A stretch of 64,000 nt of DNA from Bacillus_BD oryzisoli (GCF_036670025.1 NZ_CP137640.1:6167505-6231504); one strand, 5' to 3'; positions 8,441 to 17,594 are shown, counted from the first letter of the stretch. Program-made: numbers and translations. Notes: generated from the sequence alone by a model not told the origin.

Positions 8441-9163
8441 ATGAAGAAAGTTGGTCTATTAATCCTAGCAGTTTCCTTTGTAAGCAACTTGATTTTCGGA
8501 TATACAGTTACTGCAAAAACAACATTTGATGATATATCAAACAATTATTGGGCAAAAGATGATATTGAATATTTGTCAGGGAAAAAAATCATTAATGGAT
8601 ACACCAATGGAAACTTTGGACCTAATGATACAATAAAACGAGTAGATGCAGCTACTATGATTGTCAGAGCATTAGATATAGAAACTGCTAACCGCCCTAA
8701 TCCTAACCTTAAGGATGTTACAAAAAAATCATTCGGATATAATACCATTGCAACGGTTATCGATGAAGGCATTTTTAAAGGTAACAGTGGTTACTTCTAC
8801 CCTGACAATACATTAACAAGAGCTGAAATGGCTGCCATCATCAACCGTGCCTTTCCATTAGAGGAAAAGAGAGCAAATATTTCCTTTACAGATATAGACT
8901 CTAAACATTGGGCTTATCAGGATATCCAAGCACTTGCAGCAAATAACATTACAACTGGATATCAGGATAACAGCTTTAAACCTAACCAAACGATCACAAG
9001 AGCAGAGTTTTCTGTCTTCATGGCCCGCGTCTTAAAAAATATGAATGTGGTGGATGAATTAGATCAGGTTAAAGAGGACCATGAAAAAGATGAAGAGCAA
9101 GGAAATAAGGATGAAGAGTCAAATGAAAACAGTGAAAACTTCGAAGTAATAGGTATCAATTAA
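8441..9163 (+). CDS. S-layer homology (SLH) domain protein
   Basis: A 240-residue exported protein: signal peptide (1-25), then three SLH repeats. Their hallmarks are FDDISNNYWAKDDIEYL with FGPNDTIKRVDAATMIVRAL, then FGYNTIATVIDEGIFKG with FYPDNTLTRAEMAAIINRAF, then FTDIDSKHWAYQDIQAL with FKPNQTITRAEFSVFMARVL. Three SLH repeats are the usual unit that binds pyruvylated secondary cell-wall polymer. The tail after residue 200 is very acidic and has no domain. As the last gene of the operon it may anchor the two preceding proteins to the wall; that role is inferred. Confidence 0.9.
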   Translation: MKKVGLLILAVSFVSNLIFGYTVTAKTTFDDISNNYWAKDDIEYLSGKKIINGYTNGNFGPNDTIKRVDAATMIVRALDIETANRPNPNLKDVTKKSFGYNTIATVIDEGIFKGNSGYFYPDNTLTRAEMAAIINRAFPLEEKRANISFTDIDSKHWAYQDIQALAANNITTGYQDNSFKPNQTITRAEFSVFMARVLKNMNVVDELDQVKEDHEKDEEQGNKDEESNENSENFEVIGIN

Positions 9164-9280
9164 TTATCTATTAATTTCAAACTCTGATAAAAACGGTGTT
9201 TTAATCTCCGTTTCCCGACACTTCAATCAACCTATTACAAAAATATAAAACATCGTGCTTTAATACAGCCAATTTCAAAA

Positions 9281-9312
9281 AAAAACCGTCGGGGATAACC
9301 GACGGCTTTTTC
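9281..9312. terminator. bidirectional terminator between converging operons
   Basis: CCGTCGG/CCGACGG (9286-9305) is flanked by A-runs on the left and T-runs on the right, so it can end both the SLH operon and the leftward nucleoside operon. Confidence 0.9.
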
Positions 9313-9330
9313 TTATATTAATAAGTCTAT

Positions 9331-9999
9331 CTACCGCTCAATAATCACTTCTAATTCATTTTCTCTCGCTAAAATTTCCAGTGCAACTTCTTTTGCTGAT
9401 TTTAATCTTGAACGGTCAGCCACATGGTTATTTTTATCCCAAAAAGGGGTATCCATGCCACCCATATATACACCAGAAACAGTAATGGATGTATTCTCTA
9501 ACTCTTTAACTAATGCCTCAGTAAACCCTCGAATAGCAAATTTACTTGCACAATAGGCGGTTTCATGGACTTTTCCGCGTAATCCTGCTGTTGAAATGAT
9601 GTTCATGATTTTTCCGGAGTTCCGTTCTAAAAAGACCGGCAATATTGCCTTTGTTACATAAATCGTTCCCTTTACATTTGTATCGATCATACGGCTGACC
9701 TGTTCAGCCGAAATTTCCTGTAAGGGACCGAAATAGCCTACGCCTGCATTATTTATCACTTGGTCAATCTTTTCTGTTTCATTCAAATGAGATAGCCGCT
9801 GTTTGACCATATTAGCATCTGTAATATCACAGGGTGCTGTTACAGCACTTCCATTAGTCTTTTCTATCATTCGTCTTACTTCATTTAGTTTGGATTGTTT
9901 TCTCCCAACTAGAATGATATGATTTCCCTTTTGAGCATAAGCAAGGGCCAGCTCTTTTCCCAGCCCCGTGCCAGCTCCTGTAATAAGAATTGTTTTCAA
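9331..9999 (-). CDS. SDR-family oxidoreductase
   Basis: A 222-residue short-chain dehydrogenase starting at TTG 9999 behind GAGGGTG. The cofactor-binding glycine motif TGAGTGLG is at residues 7-14, NNAG at 83-86, the catalytic Ser at 136 and Y149-x-x-x-K153 (YCASK). The arginine-containing strand end 'VGRKQSKL' suits NADP(H). It is last in the pdp-deoC-cdd-nupC-amiS-deoB run, 28 bases after deoB, and shares its terminator. The substrate is unknown; the position suggests a link to sugar or aldehyde products of deoxyribose breakdown, but this is only context. Confidence 0.88.
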   Translation of the reverse strand: MKTILITGAGTGLGKELALAYAQKGNHIILVGRKQSKLNEVRRMIEKTNGSAVTAPCDITDANMVKQRLSHLNETEKIDQVINNAGVGYFGPLQEISAEQVSRMIDTNVKGTIYVTKAILPVFLERNSGKIMNIISTAGLRGKVHETAYCASKFAIRGFTEALVKELENTSITVSGVYMGGMDTPFWDKNNHVADRSRLKSAKEVALEILARENELEVIIER

Positions 10000-10027
10000 A
10001 CTTTACACCCTCATACAATTAAAATGA

Positions 10028-11221
10028 TTAGAATGCTGCTTTCAAATCCTTTAAAAAGCTTGTTCCATAATAGGGCATGTTCACATGAAAATTGTCTGCA
10101 ACAGTAGCACCTACATCAGCAAAGGTTTGTCGTACCGGCAGTTCCATACCTTCCTTCATTTTCTTAGAATAGACAAGCAGCGGAACATATTCCCTTGTAT
10201 GGTCAGTCCCCGGATGAACAGGATCATTTCCATGGTCCGCTGTAATCATTAGTAAATCATCTTCCTGCAAGTTTGCAAACACCTCAGATAGTCTCACATC
10301 AAACTCTTCAAGGGCTTTTCCATAGCCGATTGGATCGCGGCGGTGGCCGTATAAAGCATCAAAATCAACTAGATTTAAAAAGCTCAACCCGGTAAAGTCC
10401 ATCGATAATGTGTCCATAAGTTTATCCATTCCATCTTGATTTGAAACCGTTCTTAGTGACTTTGTAACACCTTCACCATCATAAATATCTGAAATTTTGC
10501 CAATTGCAATCACATCAAGTCCTGAATCTTTTAACTCATTCATCACAGTCCGCCCAAATGGTTTTAATGCATAATCATGGCGATTTGAAGTACGCTTAAA
10601 CTCCCTTGGCTGACCTATAAAAGGTCTGGCAATCACACGCCCTACCATATACTTTTCATCAAGTGTCAGCTCACGGGCAATTTTACAAATTTTATATAGC
10701 TCATCAAGAGGAACAATTTCCTCATGGGCTGCAATTTGAAGCACGGAGTCAGCAGAAGTGTAAACGATTAACGCCCTTGTTTTCATATGTTCTTCTCCAA
10801 GTTCATCAAGAATAGCCGTCCCGCTGGCAGGAATATTGCCGATGATTTTTCTGCCGGTTCGTGTTTCTAATTCATGAATAAGATCGTCAGGAAAACCATT
10901 CGGGAAAACCTGGAATGGAGTTTGAATATTTAAGCCCATCAACTCCCAATGGCCCGTCATTGTATCTTTTCCGGAAGATGCCTCCTCCATTTTTGTGAAA
11001 ACAGCCAATGGTTTTTCTGCCTTTTCTATGCCTTTTAGCTGCTCAATATTGCTTAGGCCGAGTTTGGCCATATTCGGCATATGAAGCCCATTCATCCTTT
11101 CAGCAATATGTCCAAGTGTGTTGGCACCTTTATCACCAAACGCCTCCGCATCAGGAGCTTCCCCTATACCGACTGAATCCATAACAATTAAAAAAATTCG
11201 TTTAAATATATTAGTTTCCAT
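10028..11221 (-). CDS. deoB: phosphopentomutase
   Basis: A 397-residue alkaline-phosphatase-superfamily mutase that interconverts (deoxy)ribose 1-phosphate and 5-phosphate. Metal-binding signatures are near the N-terminus (VMDSVGIGEAPDA) and at MITADHGNDP. KDTMTGHWE near residue 85 carries the threonine that is phosphorylated in the Bacillus enzyme. The start ATG follows AAGGAGG. It feeds deoxyribose 5-phosphate to DeoC, encoded in the same operon. Confidence 0.97.
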   Translation of the reverse strand: METNIFKRIFLIVMDSVGIGEAPDAEAFGDKGANTLGHIAERMNGLHMPNMAKLGLSNIEQLKGIEKAEKPLAVFTKMEEASSGKDTMTGHWELMGLNIQTPFQVFPNGFPDDLIHELETRTGRKIIGNIPASGTAILDELGEEHMKTRALIVYTSADSVLQIAAHEEIVPLDELYKICKIARELTLDEKYMVGRVIARPFIGQPREFKRTSNRHDYALKPFGRTVMNELKDSGLDVIAIGKISDIYDGEGVTKSLRTVSNQDGMDKLMDTLSMDFTGLSFLNLVDFDALYGHRRDPIGYGKALEEFDVRLSEVFANLQEDDLLMITADHGNDPVHPGTDHTREYVPLLVYSKKMKEGMELPVRQTFADVGATVADNFHVNMPYYGTSFLKDLKAAF

Positions 11222-11265
11222 CCCTATTTCCTCCTTATATTTTTAAAAAAAGAAATTACTCCGTA

Positions 11266-11988
11266 TTATTGCACTTCACGTTTTTCTATTAGCGGCATCA
11301 TAAATGATAACCTTAGTCTAAATAGGCTTACATCAAAATAAATAATGGAGTTGATTAAAACGAAAAACCAGATTTGGTTGACAATGGGTGTATTCCACAC
11401 CCCAAAAAAGTATAAGATAGATGGGATTGTTAATGTCACCCAAGATTGTACAAAAGCAACCATGCTAAGATAGCGGTCGACGTTCATTTGCAGTGAATTA
11501 GACAAGAAGAATAATAACCAGAGAAACGCCCACATTCCCCATGTTAATGCACTAATCCCGTCATGGAACTGGACGATAGCTGTAACCGTATAGACAACTG
11601 CTATAATCGCTACCCATAAACAAAACCAGCCGAGCCCTTTTCCATCAAGCCCCATTAATGCAGTCGCACCAAAATATAAAAAAGTCAGCCCAAATAAAAA
11701 AATCGAGGCATAATTATATAGTTCCCAATGATCTTGACTAGAAGATATGATTAAATAAAACGGAATAATGATTTGAATGATTCCTACAAAAAGGTTAAGT
11801 ATACCTACACTTTTTGCTTCTGCTTTTCCAGCAATCAACAAACTATTAAGAAACAACACGGCACCTGAAAGAAATAATCCAACGAAGCTCATATCAATAG
11901 ATTGTGAAAAAACCTTTCCCCTCCTTAAAATAGGGAAAAGCAGTTTTTCACCTTTAAGATAAAGATGAAAAAATGCTTTTCCTACCAT
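11266..11988 (-). CDS. AmiS/UreI-family channel protein in the nucleoside operon
   Basis: Six to seven hydrophobic helices. The core closely follows the AmiS/UreI family: GLFLSGAVLFLNSLLIAGK, LNLFVGIIQIIIPFYLI, FLFGLTFLYF and then LDGKGLGWFCLWV, which is nearly the same as the AmiS segment I recall (VDGKGLGWFCLFV). These proteins pass urea, short amides or ammonia-like solutes. Residues 1-32 do not belong to the family and the ATG at 11988 directly abuts the nupC stop with no ribosome-binding site. The family homology starts at ATG 11892, though AAGGAGG there lies 26 bases upstream, so the start is open. Its place between nupC and deoB is unusual. Confidence 0.8.
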   Translation of the reverse strand: MVGKAFFHLYLKGEKLLFPILRRGKVFSQSIDMSFVGLFLSGAVLFLNSLLIAGKAEAKSVGILNLFVGIIQIIIPFYLIISSSQDHWELYNYASIFLFGLTFLYFGATALMGLDGKGLGWFCLWVAIIAVVYTVTAIVQFHDGISALTWGMWAFLWLLFFLSNSLQMNVDRYLSMVAFVQSWVTLTIPSILYFFGVWNTPIVNQIWFFVLINSIIYFDVSLFRLRLSFMMPLIEKREVQ

Positions 11989-13170
11989 TTATAATACTAT
12001 ACTTACTATTACAGCCGATAACACACTTACTAATGTTGCACCATATAAAAGCTTTAAACCAAATTTCGCAACAACATTTCCCTTTTTTTCATTCAAGCTT
12101 TTTACGGCTCCTGCAATAATACCGATAGAGGAGAAGTTGGCAAAAGAGACAAGGAAAACAGAAATTATCCCTAATGTACGCGGGCTAAATGACTCTGCCA
12201 TCGCTGCCAAATCCATCATCGCGACAAACTCATTAGTAACAAGCTTTGTGGCCATAATACCACCCGCTTTGACTGCCTCTGAGAAAGGAATACCCATAAT
12301 AAAGGCAAAAGGTGCAAAAATATATCCCAATATTTCTTGGAATGAAATACCGAGTATTAACTCAAAAATGTTATTAATTGCAGCAATCAAGGCAACAAAT
12401 CCAATTAACATAGCCCCAACAATGACCGCTACTTTAAAACCATCAAGGATATATTCCCCTAACATTTCAAAGAAGCTTTGTTTTTCTACTTCCTGTATAT
12501 CTAAAATATCCTCTTCCGGCTTAACTGTATATGGATTGATAATTGAGGCGATAATAAATCCACCAAATAGGTTTAAGACAAGTGCTGTCACCACATATCT
12601 TGGCTCAATCATTGTCATATACGCACCAACAATCGACATTGATACCGTTGACATGGCTGATGCACAAAGAGTATATAAGCGATTTGCAGGCAATAGGCCT
12701 AACTGTTTTTTCACCGTAATAAACACTTCAGATTGACCAATCATGGCTGATGCCACTGCATTGTATGATTCTAATTTCCCCATGCCGTTTACTTTACTAA
12801 GTAATATCCCAATCGCCTTCATAACCAATGGTAATACTTTTACATACTGAAGAATTCCAATTAGAACGGATATAAATACAATCGGCAATAATACATTAAG
12901 GAAGAACGGGGCTTGTCCCTCATTGGCAATGCCGCCAAACACAAAGGATACCCCTTCACCTGCATATTCTAATAGCTTGCCGAAAACACCAGCAAATACT
13001 TTAATTACACTTAAACCGAGCGAAGTGTTTAATAATAAGGCAGATAATATAATTTGAATAATAACCATAAGAATAATCGGCTTTAATTTGATGTTTTTTC
13101 GATTATTACTTGCCACATAAGCTAACACAAAAACAACAAGTAAACCGATAATCGCAATGATGTATTTCAT
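11989..13170 (-). CDS. nupC: NupC-type concentrative nucleoside transporter (CNT family)
   Basis: A 393-residue polytopic protein of CNT length for Gram-positive NupC. It has the conserved segments GIGILQYVKVLPLVMKAIG-like in the first half, NAVASAMIGQSEVFITVKKQL, and GIMATKLVTNEFVAMMDLA in the second half. It imports nucleosides, in Bacillus mainly pyrimidine nucleosides, by cation symport. The start ATG 13170 follows GGAGG. It supplies substrates to Pdp and Cdd from the same operon. Confidence 0.95.
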   Translation of the reverse strand: MKYIIAIIGLLVVFVLAYVASNNRKNIKLKPIILMVIIQIILSALLLNTSLGLSVIKVFAGVFGKLLEYAGEGVSFVFGGIANEGQAPFFLNVLLPIVFISVLIGILQYVKVLPLVMKAIGILLSKVNGMGKLESYNAVASAMIGQSEVFITVKKQLGLLPANRLYTLCASAMSTVSMSIVGAYMTMIEPRYVVTALVLNLFGGFIIASIINPYTVKPEEDILDIQEVEKQSFFEMLGEYILDGFKVAVIVGAMLIGFVALIAAINNIFELILGISFQEILGYIFAPFAFIMGIPFSEAVKAGGIMATKLVTNEFVAMMDLAAMAESFSPRTLGIISVFLVSFANFSSIGIIAGAVKSLNEKKGNVVAKFGLKLLYGATLVSVLSAVIVSIVL

Positions 13171-13244
13171 CGTTAGTCCTCCAGATGGTGTTTAATCTTA
13201 AGTTGATATATTCGTTTCCACCATAAGTAAAATCATTTACTTTG

Positions 13245-13634
13245 TTAATTCTTTAAAGAAAAAGCACCGGGCAGTAATTCATCAATCGTCGTCTCAACCT
13301 TAGACCCATTTAAATTAGCCAAAATAATCTTTGTGTCCTTGTCGCAAAACTCAGCCAATACTTGACGGCAGGCACCACAAGGGGCAATAGGACCTTCTGT
13401 ATCACCCACTACTACAATAGCTTCAATACCCTTTTCACCTTCAGAAACCGCTTTAAAAATAGCCGTTCTCTCTGCACAGTTGGTCAATCCATAGGAGGCA
13501 TTTTCAATATTACATCCAAGATAGACTTGCTTACCTTTTGTCAATACGGCTGCACCGACTTGAAAGTTTGAATAGGGAGTATAAGCCTTTTTTCGAGCCT
13601 CTATCGCTTGATCAAGTAATGATTGAATATCCAT
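13245..13634 (-). CDS. cdd: cytidine deaminase
   Basis: A 129-residue tetrameric-type cytidine/deoxycytidine deaminase. I chose ATG 13634, which has AGGAAGG nine to ten bases upstream; a longer frame to 13685 adds 17 residues not present in the family. With this start the zinc ligands and the catalytic Glu fall at C53-A-E55 and C86/C89 (APCGACRQVL). It releases ammonia and uridine or deoxyuridine for Pdp. A hairpin GGCTGG/CCAGCC lies between deoC and this gene (about 13675-13695) and may stabilise or attenuate the message. Confidence 0.97.
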   Translation of the reverse strand: MDIQSLLDQAIEARKKAYTPYSNFQVGAAVLTKGKQVYLGCNIENASYGLTNCAERTAIFKAVSEGEKGIEAIVVVGDTEGPIAPCGACRQVLAEFCDKDTKIILANLNGSKVETTIDELLPGAFSLKN

Positions 13635-13707
13635 TATTTCGTCATCCTTCCTGTTCTTCATTATTTGAGTATCTAGGCTGGCCATTAGACCAGCCTTTTA
13701 CTTTTAG

Positions 13708-14382
13708 TTAATACGAGGATGTTGAAATTTCACCATTTACAATCTTCACACCGGAACTTGCACCAATCCGGGTGGCACCCGCTTTGATAACTGCTTCTGC
13801 ATCTTCTGCACTTCTAACGCCGCCAGAAGCTTTAACGCCGATTTCAGGTCCGACTGTTTTTCTCATTAGAGCAACATCTTCTACTGTCGCTCCGCCAGTG
13901 GAAAAACCAGTAGATGTTTTAACAAAATCAGCCCCGGCCTTAACCGATAATTCGCAGGCTTTAACTTTTTCTTCATCTGTCAAAAGACAGGTTTCAATAA
14001 TCACCTTCGTAAGTGCTTTCCCTTTCGCTGCATCGACAACCGCTTTAATATCCGCTTCAACTGCATCATAGTCTTGGTCCTTTAAGGCGCCGATATTAAT
14101 GACCATATCCACCTCTGTTGCACCATTTTCAATCGCATTTTTTGTCTCAAATGCTTTTACTTCTGGTGTTGTTGCCCCAAGTGGAAATCCAATAACCGTG
14201 CAGACCTTTACTTCCGGCGTATCGTGAAGAAACTCTGCTGCTGTTTTTACCCAAGTAGGGTTAATACAAACTGATGCAAATTGATATTGTTTTGCTTCTT
14301 CAAGCAGTTTCATAATTTCAGCCTTTGTCGCATTTGCTTTTAATAAAGTATGATCAATCAATCTTGCTATATTTTTTGTCAT
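13708..14382 (-). CDS. deoC: deoxyribose-phosphate aldolase
   Basis: A class I aldolase that splits deoxyribose 5-phosphate to acetaldehyde and glyceraldehyde 3-phosphate. ATG 14382 behind AAGGGATGG is preferred over the longer frame to 14400. The Schiff-base lysine is K155 in ADFVKTSTGF, and the second lysine is K184 in GVKASGGVR. The N-terminus IARLIDHTLLK is typical. It is second in the operon, after pdp. Confidence 0.97.
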   Translation of the reverse strand: MTKNIARLIDHTLLKANATKAEIMKLLEEAKQYQFASVCINPTWVKTAAEFLHDTPEVKVCTVIGFPLGATTPEVKAFETKNAIENGATEVDMVINIGALKDQDYDAVEADIKAVVDAAKGKALTKVIIETCLLTDEEKVKACELSVKAGADFVKTSTGFSTGGATVEDVALMRKTVGPEIGVKASGGVRSAEDAEAVIKAGATRIGASSGVKIVNGEISTSSY

Positions 14383-14400
14383 GCTTCCATCCCTTTTCAA

Positions 14401-15702
14401 TTAATGAATTTCAGTATAAATCAGTGTAGGTTTTGCCACATTTTCATCGACTATACGATAAGCAGAGTAGATTTTGTCCATTACCTCTTGAACATCTTCC
14501 TTGTTACTATGAATGGTCACTAAAGCCTCCCCTGCTTGAACAGGATCTCCGACTTTTTTATGCAGCACAACACCTACTGCTAAATCGATAACAGATTCCT
14601 TCGTAGCTCGTCCCGCTCCTAGTATCATCGCAGCAACTCCCACTGTTTCAGCGGTAATTTCAGCAACATGACCAGACTGTTTAGCAGGAACAGCGATAGT
14701 ATATGAAGCTGTTGGAAGCTTAGCAGGATCATCAACAACTGATGCATCCCCACCTTGGGCTGCAAGGAAGGTTTTAAAGCTTTCTAATGCTTTGCCATTC
14801 CGAATCGACTCCTCCAGCATTTCACGGGCTTGCTGGAAGTCTGTTGCTTTTTCTGCCGATACGACCATATGACTTCCAAGCGTCAAACAAAGTTCATGTA
14901 AATCTTCAGGTCCTTGGCCTTTCAGCGTATCAATGGCTTCTTTCACTTCAAGAGCATTTCCGACTGCAAATCCAAGCGGCTGGCTCATGTCTGAAATGAT
15001 TGCCTTTGTTTTACGGCCAACACCATTACCGATATCAACCATTGTCCTAGCTAATTCCTTTGCATCATCAAGGCTCTTCATAAACGCTCCGCTGCCTGTT
15101 TTGACGTCAAGAACAATGGCATCAGCTCCTGCAGCGATTTTCTTACTCATAATGGAGCTTGCAATAAGAGGAATGGAATCGACTGTTGCTGTAACATCCC
15201 TTAATGCATATAACTTTTTATCGGCTGGCGTTAGGTTGCCGCTTTGACCGATAACAGCGACTTTATTCTTATTAACTAAATCGATAAATTCCTCGTTCGT
15301 GATTTCTACATGAAATCCTTTTATCGATTCCAATTTATCAATTGTACCACCAGTGTGTCCCAATCCTCTTCCTGACATTTTGGCAACCGGAACACCGACT
15401 GAAGCAACAAGCGGTGCTAATACAAGTGTAGTTGTATCACCAACCCCGCCAGTACTATGTTTATCTACTTTTATTCCTTCAATTCCAGATAGATCGATTT
15501 GATCACCAGATTGAACCATTGCTTCTGTTAAATAGACGCGTTCCTCTTTTGTCATTCCTTTGAAAAAAACAGCCATGGAAAATGCCGACATTTGATAGTC
15601 TGGAATTTCTCCATTTGTAAAACCATTTATTAAAAATTGGATTTCTTCTTTCGTTAATTCAAAACCATCACGTTTTTTTTCAATCAAGTCAACCATTCTC
15701 AT
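14401..15702 (-). CDS. pdp: pyrimidine-nucleoside phosphorylase
   Basis: About 433 residues from ATG 15702, behind TTAGGAGGAAATCAT. The phosphate-binding KHSTGGVGDTTTL and the segment MSGRGLGHTGGTIDKLESI mark the thymidine/pyrimidine phosphorylase family. It converts uridine, deoxyuridine and thymidine to base and (deoxy)ribose 1-phosphate. It is the first gene of the seven-gene operon, with a promoter and palindromic operator at 15849-15879 and a cre site at 15761-15774. Confidence 0.97.
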   Translation of the reverse strand: MRMVDLIEKKRDGFELTKEEIQFLINGFTNGEIPDYQMSAFSMAVFFKGMTKEERVYLTEAMVQSGDQIDLSGIEGIKVDKHSTGGVGDTTTLVLAPLVASVGVPVAKMSGRGLGHTGGTIDKLESIKGFHVEITNEEFIDLVNKNKVAVIGQSGNLTPADKKLYALRDVTATVDSIPLIASSIMSKKIAAGADAIVLDVKTGSGAFMKSLDDAKELARTMVDIGNGVGRKTKAIISDMSQPLGFAVGNALEVKEAIDTLKGQGPEDLHELCLTLGSHMVVSAEKATDFQQAREMLEESIRNGKALESFKTFLAAQGGDASVVDDPAKLPTASYTIAVPAKQSGHVAEITAETVGVAAMILGAGRATKESVIDLAVGVVLHKKVGDPVQAGEALVTIHSNKEDVQEVMDKIYSAYRIVDENVAKPTLIYTEIH

Positions 15703-15760
15703 ATGATTTCCTCCTAACAACTGATGAAAGTATTCGGATTTTACTGGAATATATCCAGAG

Positions 15761-15774
15761 TGCGAACGTTTTCA
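15761..15774 (-). promoter_or_regulatory. cre site (CcpA catabolite control) upstream of pdp
   Basis: Read on the minus strand, TGAAAACGTTCGCA differs from the cre consensus TGWAARCGYTWNCW at one position. It lies about 60 bases upstream of the pdp start and downstream of the proposed -10, a roadblock position. Catabolite repression of the pdp/deoC/nupC genes is known in B. subtilis. Confidence 0.7.
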
Positions 15775-15848
15775 TTTTCAATGAAAATTTTTTCAATCAT
15801 CTTTTTAGATTTAACAGATGAAAGTGATTTATTCATCAACCACAATGA

Positions 15849-15879
15849 TTACTATAACAGTAGTAACCTAATTAGTAAA
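15849..15879 (-). promoter_or_regulatory. pdp operon promoter with palindromic operator
   Basis: The perfect palindrome TTACTA-TAACAG-TAGTAA (15849-15866) covers the proposed -10 (TATAGT, 15851-15856 on the minus strand). It lies 17 bases from a -35 TTTACT (15874-15879). The same palindrome, with the same six-base gap, covers the -10 of the pbuE-deoD operon. The adjacent TrmB-like gene is the obvious candidate to bind it. Confidence 0.65.
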
Positions 15880-16032
15880 TATTTTTTTCTAAAAAAGAAA
15901 TGAACACTTTTTGACAGCCTTAAGTCACTATTTATCATTAACAAAAAGTATTATTTTACAAAACAATCTTCATCACCTATGATATATTGTAAATAATTTG
16001 GTTATTTTTAGATTGTAAAAGAGGTTGGGGCC

Positions 16033-16797
16033 ATGCTGCAAAAATTTGGATTTTCACAATATGAAAGTAAAGTATACGAGGTTTTGTCCTCCAGTAATGA
16101 ACCACTGGATGCAACATTAATTGTCAAACATTCCGGCGTTCCAAAGGCTAAAGTATATGAAGTTATTTCACGAATGATTGAAAAAGGGATGGTCTTGGAT
16201 TCTGTTTCCGAGAAAAAGAAGCTCTATACTGCTTTGCCCTTACATCTTGTCATTGAAAAGCTGACAAAGGAGTTTCAGGCTCAAATCAAACAATTAGAAA
16301 GCAAATCTTCTAAAAGAACCGTCACGGATGACCGTGTATGGAGTTTAAAGGTTGATTCCTCCATCAAGCTGCAATTTAAACAGCTTTTACAAGAAGCACA
16401 ACAATCCATTCAAATATCGCTTTGGACAGACGAGCTTCCCGATTATTTGCCATTGTTAATTGAGAAGGAACAGGCCGGTGTAAAAGTAGAAGCTCTTTTC
16501 GTTGGAGAGACGGATGAAGAAATCCCATTGTCCAACTACTATAGATTATCAGCCATTGAAGAACATCGATCATTGGAGAAAAACCGCCTCATCATTGTTG
16601 ATGAGGAGACCATTTTATTTGCCGGTGTAGAAAATGACGCATGGCAGGCCATGGTTACAAAGTCAAAGCCATTTGTTAAATTTTTCGTAGAGTTTTTCTA
16701 TCATGATGTGGCGCTGACGAAGATTGCTAAAAAATATGAGGATCAGCTTATGGAAGACGAAGAAGTCAAACATCTTTTGCTGCGTCTGCGCTATTAG
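16033..16797 (+). CDS. TrmB-like transcriptional regulator
   Basis: A 254-residue protein. Residues 1-80 are a winged helix of the TrmB family (FGFSQYESKVYEVLSSS, then VPKAKVYEVISRMIEKGMV), followed by a short coiled region and a C-terminal phospholipase-D-like sensor domain. TrmB-type proteins usually sense sugars or their phosphates. It is divergent from pdp across a 330-base region that holds the shared palindrome, so it probably controls the nucleoside operons, perhaps in response to deoxyribose phosphate. That role is inferred. Confidence 0.85.
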   Translation: MLQKFGFSQYESKVYEVLSSSNEPLDATLIVKHSGVPKAKVYEVISRMIEKGMVLDSVSEKKKLYTALPLHLVIEKLTKEFQAQIKQLESKSSKRTVTDDRVWSLKVDSSIKLQFKQLLQEAQQSIQISLWTDELPDYLPLLIEKEQAGVKVEALFVGETDEEIPLSNYYRLSAIEEHRSLEKNRLIIVDEETILFAGVENDAWQAMVTKSKPFVKFFVEFFYHDVALTKIAKKYEDQLMEDEEVKHLLLRLRY

Positions 16798-16851
16798 GAA
16801 GGCGTATACAGTTAGTATTCGCGATGAATGGACTTTTTTCCTTTATACTAG

Positions 16852-16880
16852 AAAAGGCAGGGAATATCCCTGCCTTTTTT
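16852..16880. terminator. bidirectional terminator between the TrmB-like gene and deoD
   Basis: AAAAGGCAGGG/CCCTGCCTTTT with T-runs on both strands, between two converging genes. Confidence 0.92.
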
Positions 16881-16881
16881 G

Positions 16882-17586
16882 TTATTTAATTAATGTTTCA
16901 AGCGCAATAACGACCATGTCATCAAAGGTTGTCTGACGTTCCTCGGCCGTCGTATCCTCACCGGTAAAGATATGATCGCTTACCGTTAGAATGGATAAAG
17001 CCTGTGCGCCATACTTCGCAGCTAATGTGTACAACGCTGTCGTTTCCATCTCTACTGCCAAGACGCCATAATCACCTAATTTTTTCACAATATCCATATT
17101 GTCTCGGTAGAAAACATCTGCAGATAATACATTTCCTGCCTTGATATTAATACCCCGCTCAGTTCCTATTTGATAGGCATTATGCAGCAGATTAAAATTG
17201 GCACAAGGTGCATAATCAATCCCTGAAAACGTCAAACGATTGATATTTGAATCAGTCGAAGCTGCCATAGCAAGGACCACATCTCGTACATGCATATCTT
17301 TTTGAATGGCACCACAAGAACCAACCCGAATTAAATTTTTCACTCCATATTCGCGAATCAGTTCATTCACATAGATAGAAATGGAGGGAAGACCCATTCC
17401 TGTTCCTTGAACAGATACCCTTTTTCCTTTATATGAACCTGTAAATCCCAGCATTCCTCGTACTTCATTATAGCAGGATACGCCCTCTAAAAATGTCTCA
17501 GCAATATACTTCGCTCGTAAGGGATCTCCTGGCAATAAAATACTTTCAGCAATTTCTCCCTGTTTAGCATTAATATGAATACTCAT
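16882..17586 (-). CDS. deoD: purine-nucleoside phosphorylase, DeoD type
   Basis: A 234-residue hexameric PNP. It has LLPGDPLRAKYIAE (phosphate binding), GTGMGLPSISIY, RVGSCGAI, AVEMETTALY (nucleoside site) and TVSDHIFTGED with the catalytic Asp. It phosphorolyses purine (deoxy)nucleosides. The good ribosome-binding site AAGGAGGTG (17633-17641) is 46 bases from the ATG, with a perfect 13-bp hairpin between. It is co-transcribed with the PbuE-like exporter. Confidence 0.97.
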   Translation of the reverse strand: MSIHINAKQGEIAESILLPGDPLRAKYIAETFLEGVSCYNEVRGMLGFTGSYKGKRVSVQGTGMGLPSISIYVNELIREYGVKNLIRVGSCGAIQKDMHVRDVVLAMAASTDSNINRLTFSGIDYAPCANFNLLHNAYQIGTERGINIKAGNVLSADVFYRDNMDIVKKLGDYGVLAVEMETTALYTLAAKYGAQALSILTVSDHIFTGEDTTAEERQTTFDDMVVIALETLIK

Positions 17587-17594
17587 TTAACCAA

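Noticed and set aside
11893..11988. The 32-residue N-terminal extension of the AmiS-like protein as a separate gene
   Set aside because: Too short, with no family; it may be part of the protein, so it is only flagged as an uncertain start.
12137..12736. Plus-strand 199-codon frame opposite nupC
   Set aside because: Antisense shadow of the nupC transporter; amino-acid make-up is low in complexity and there is no ribosome-binding site.
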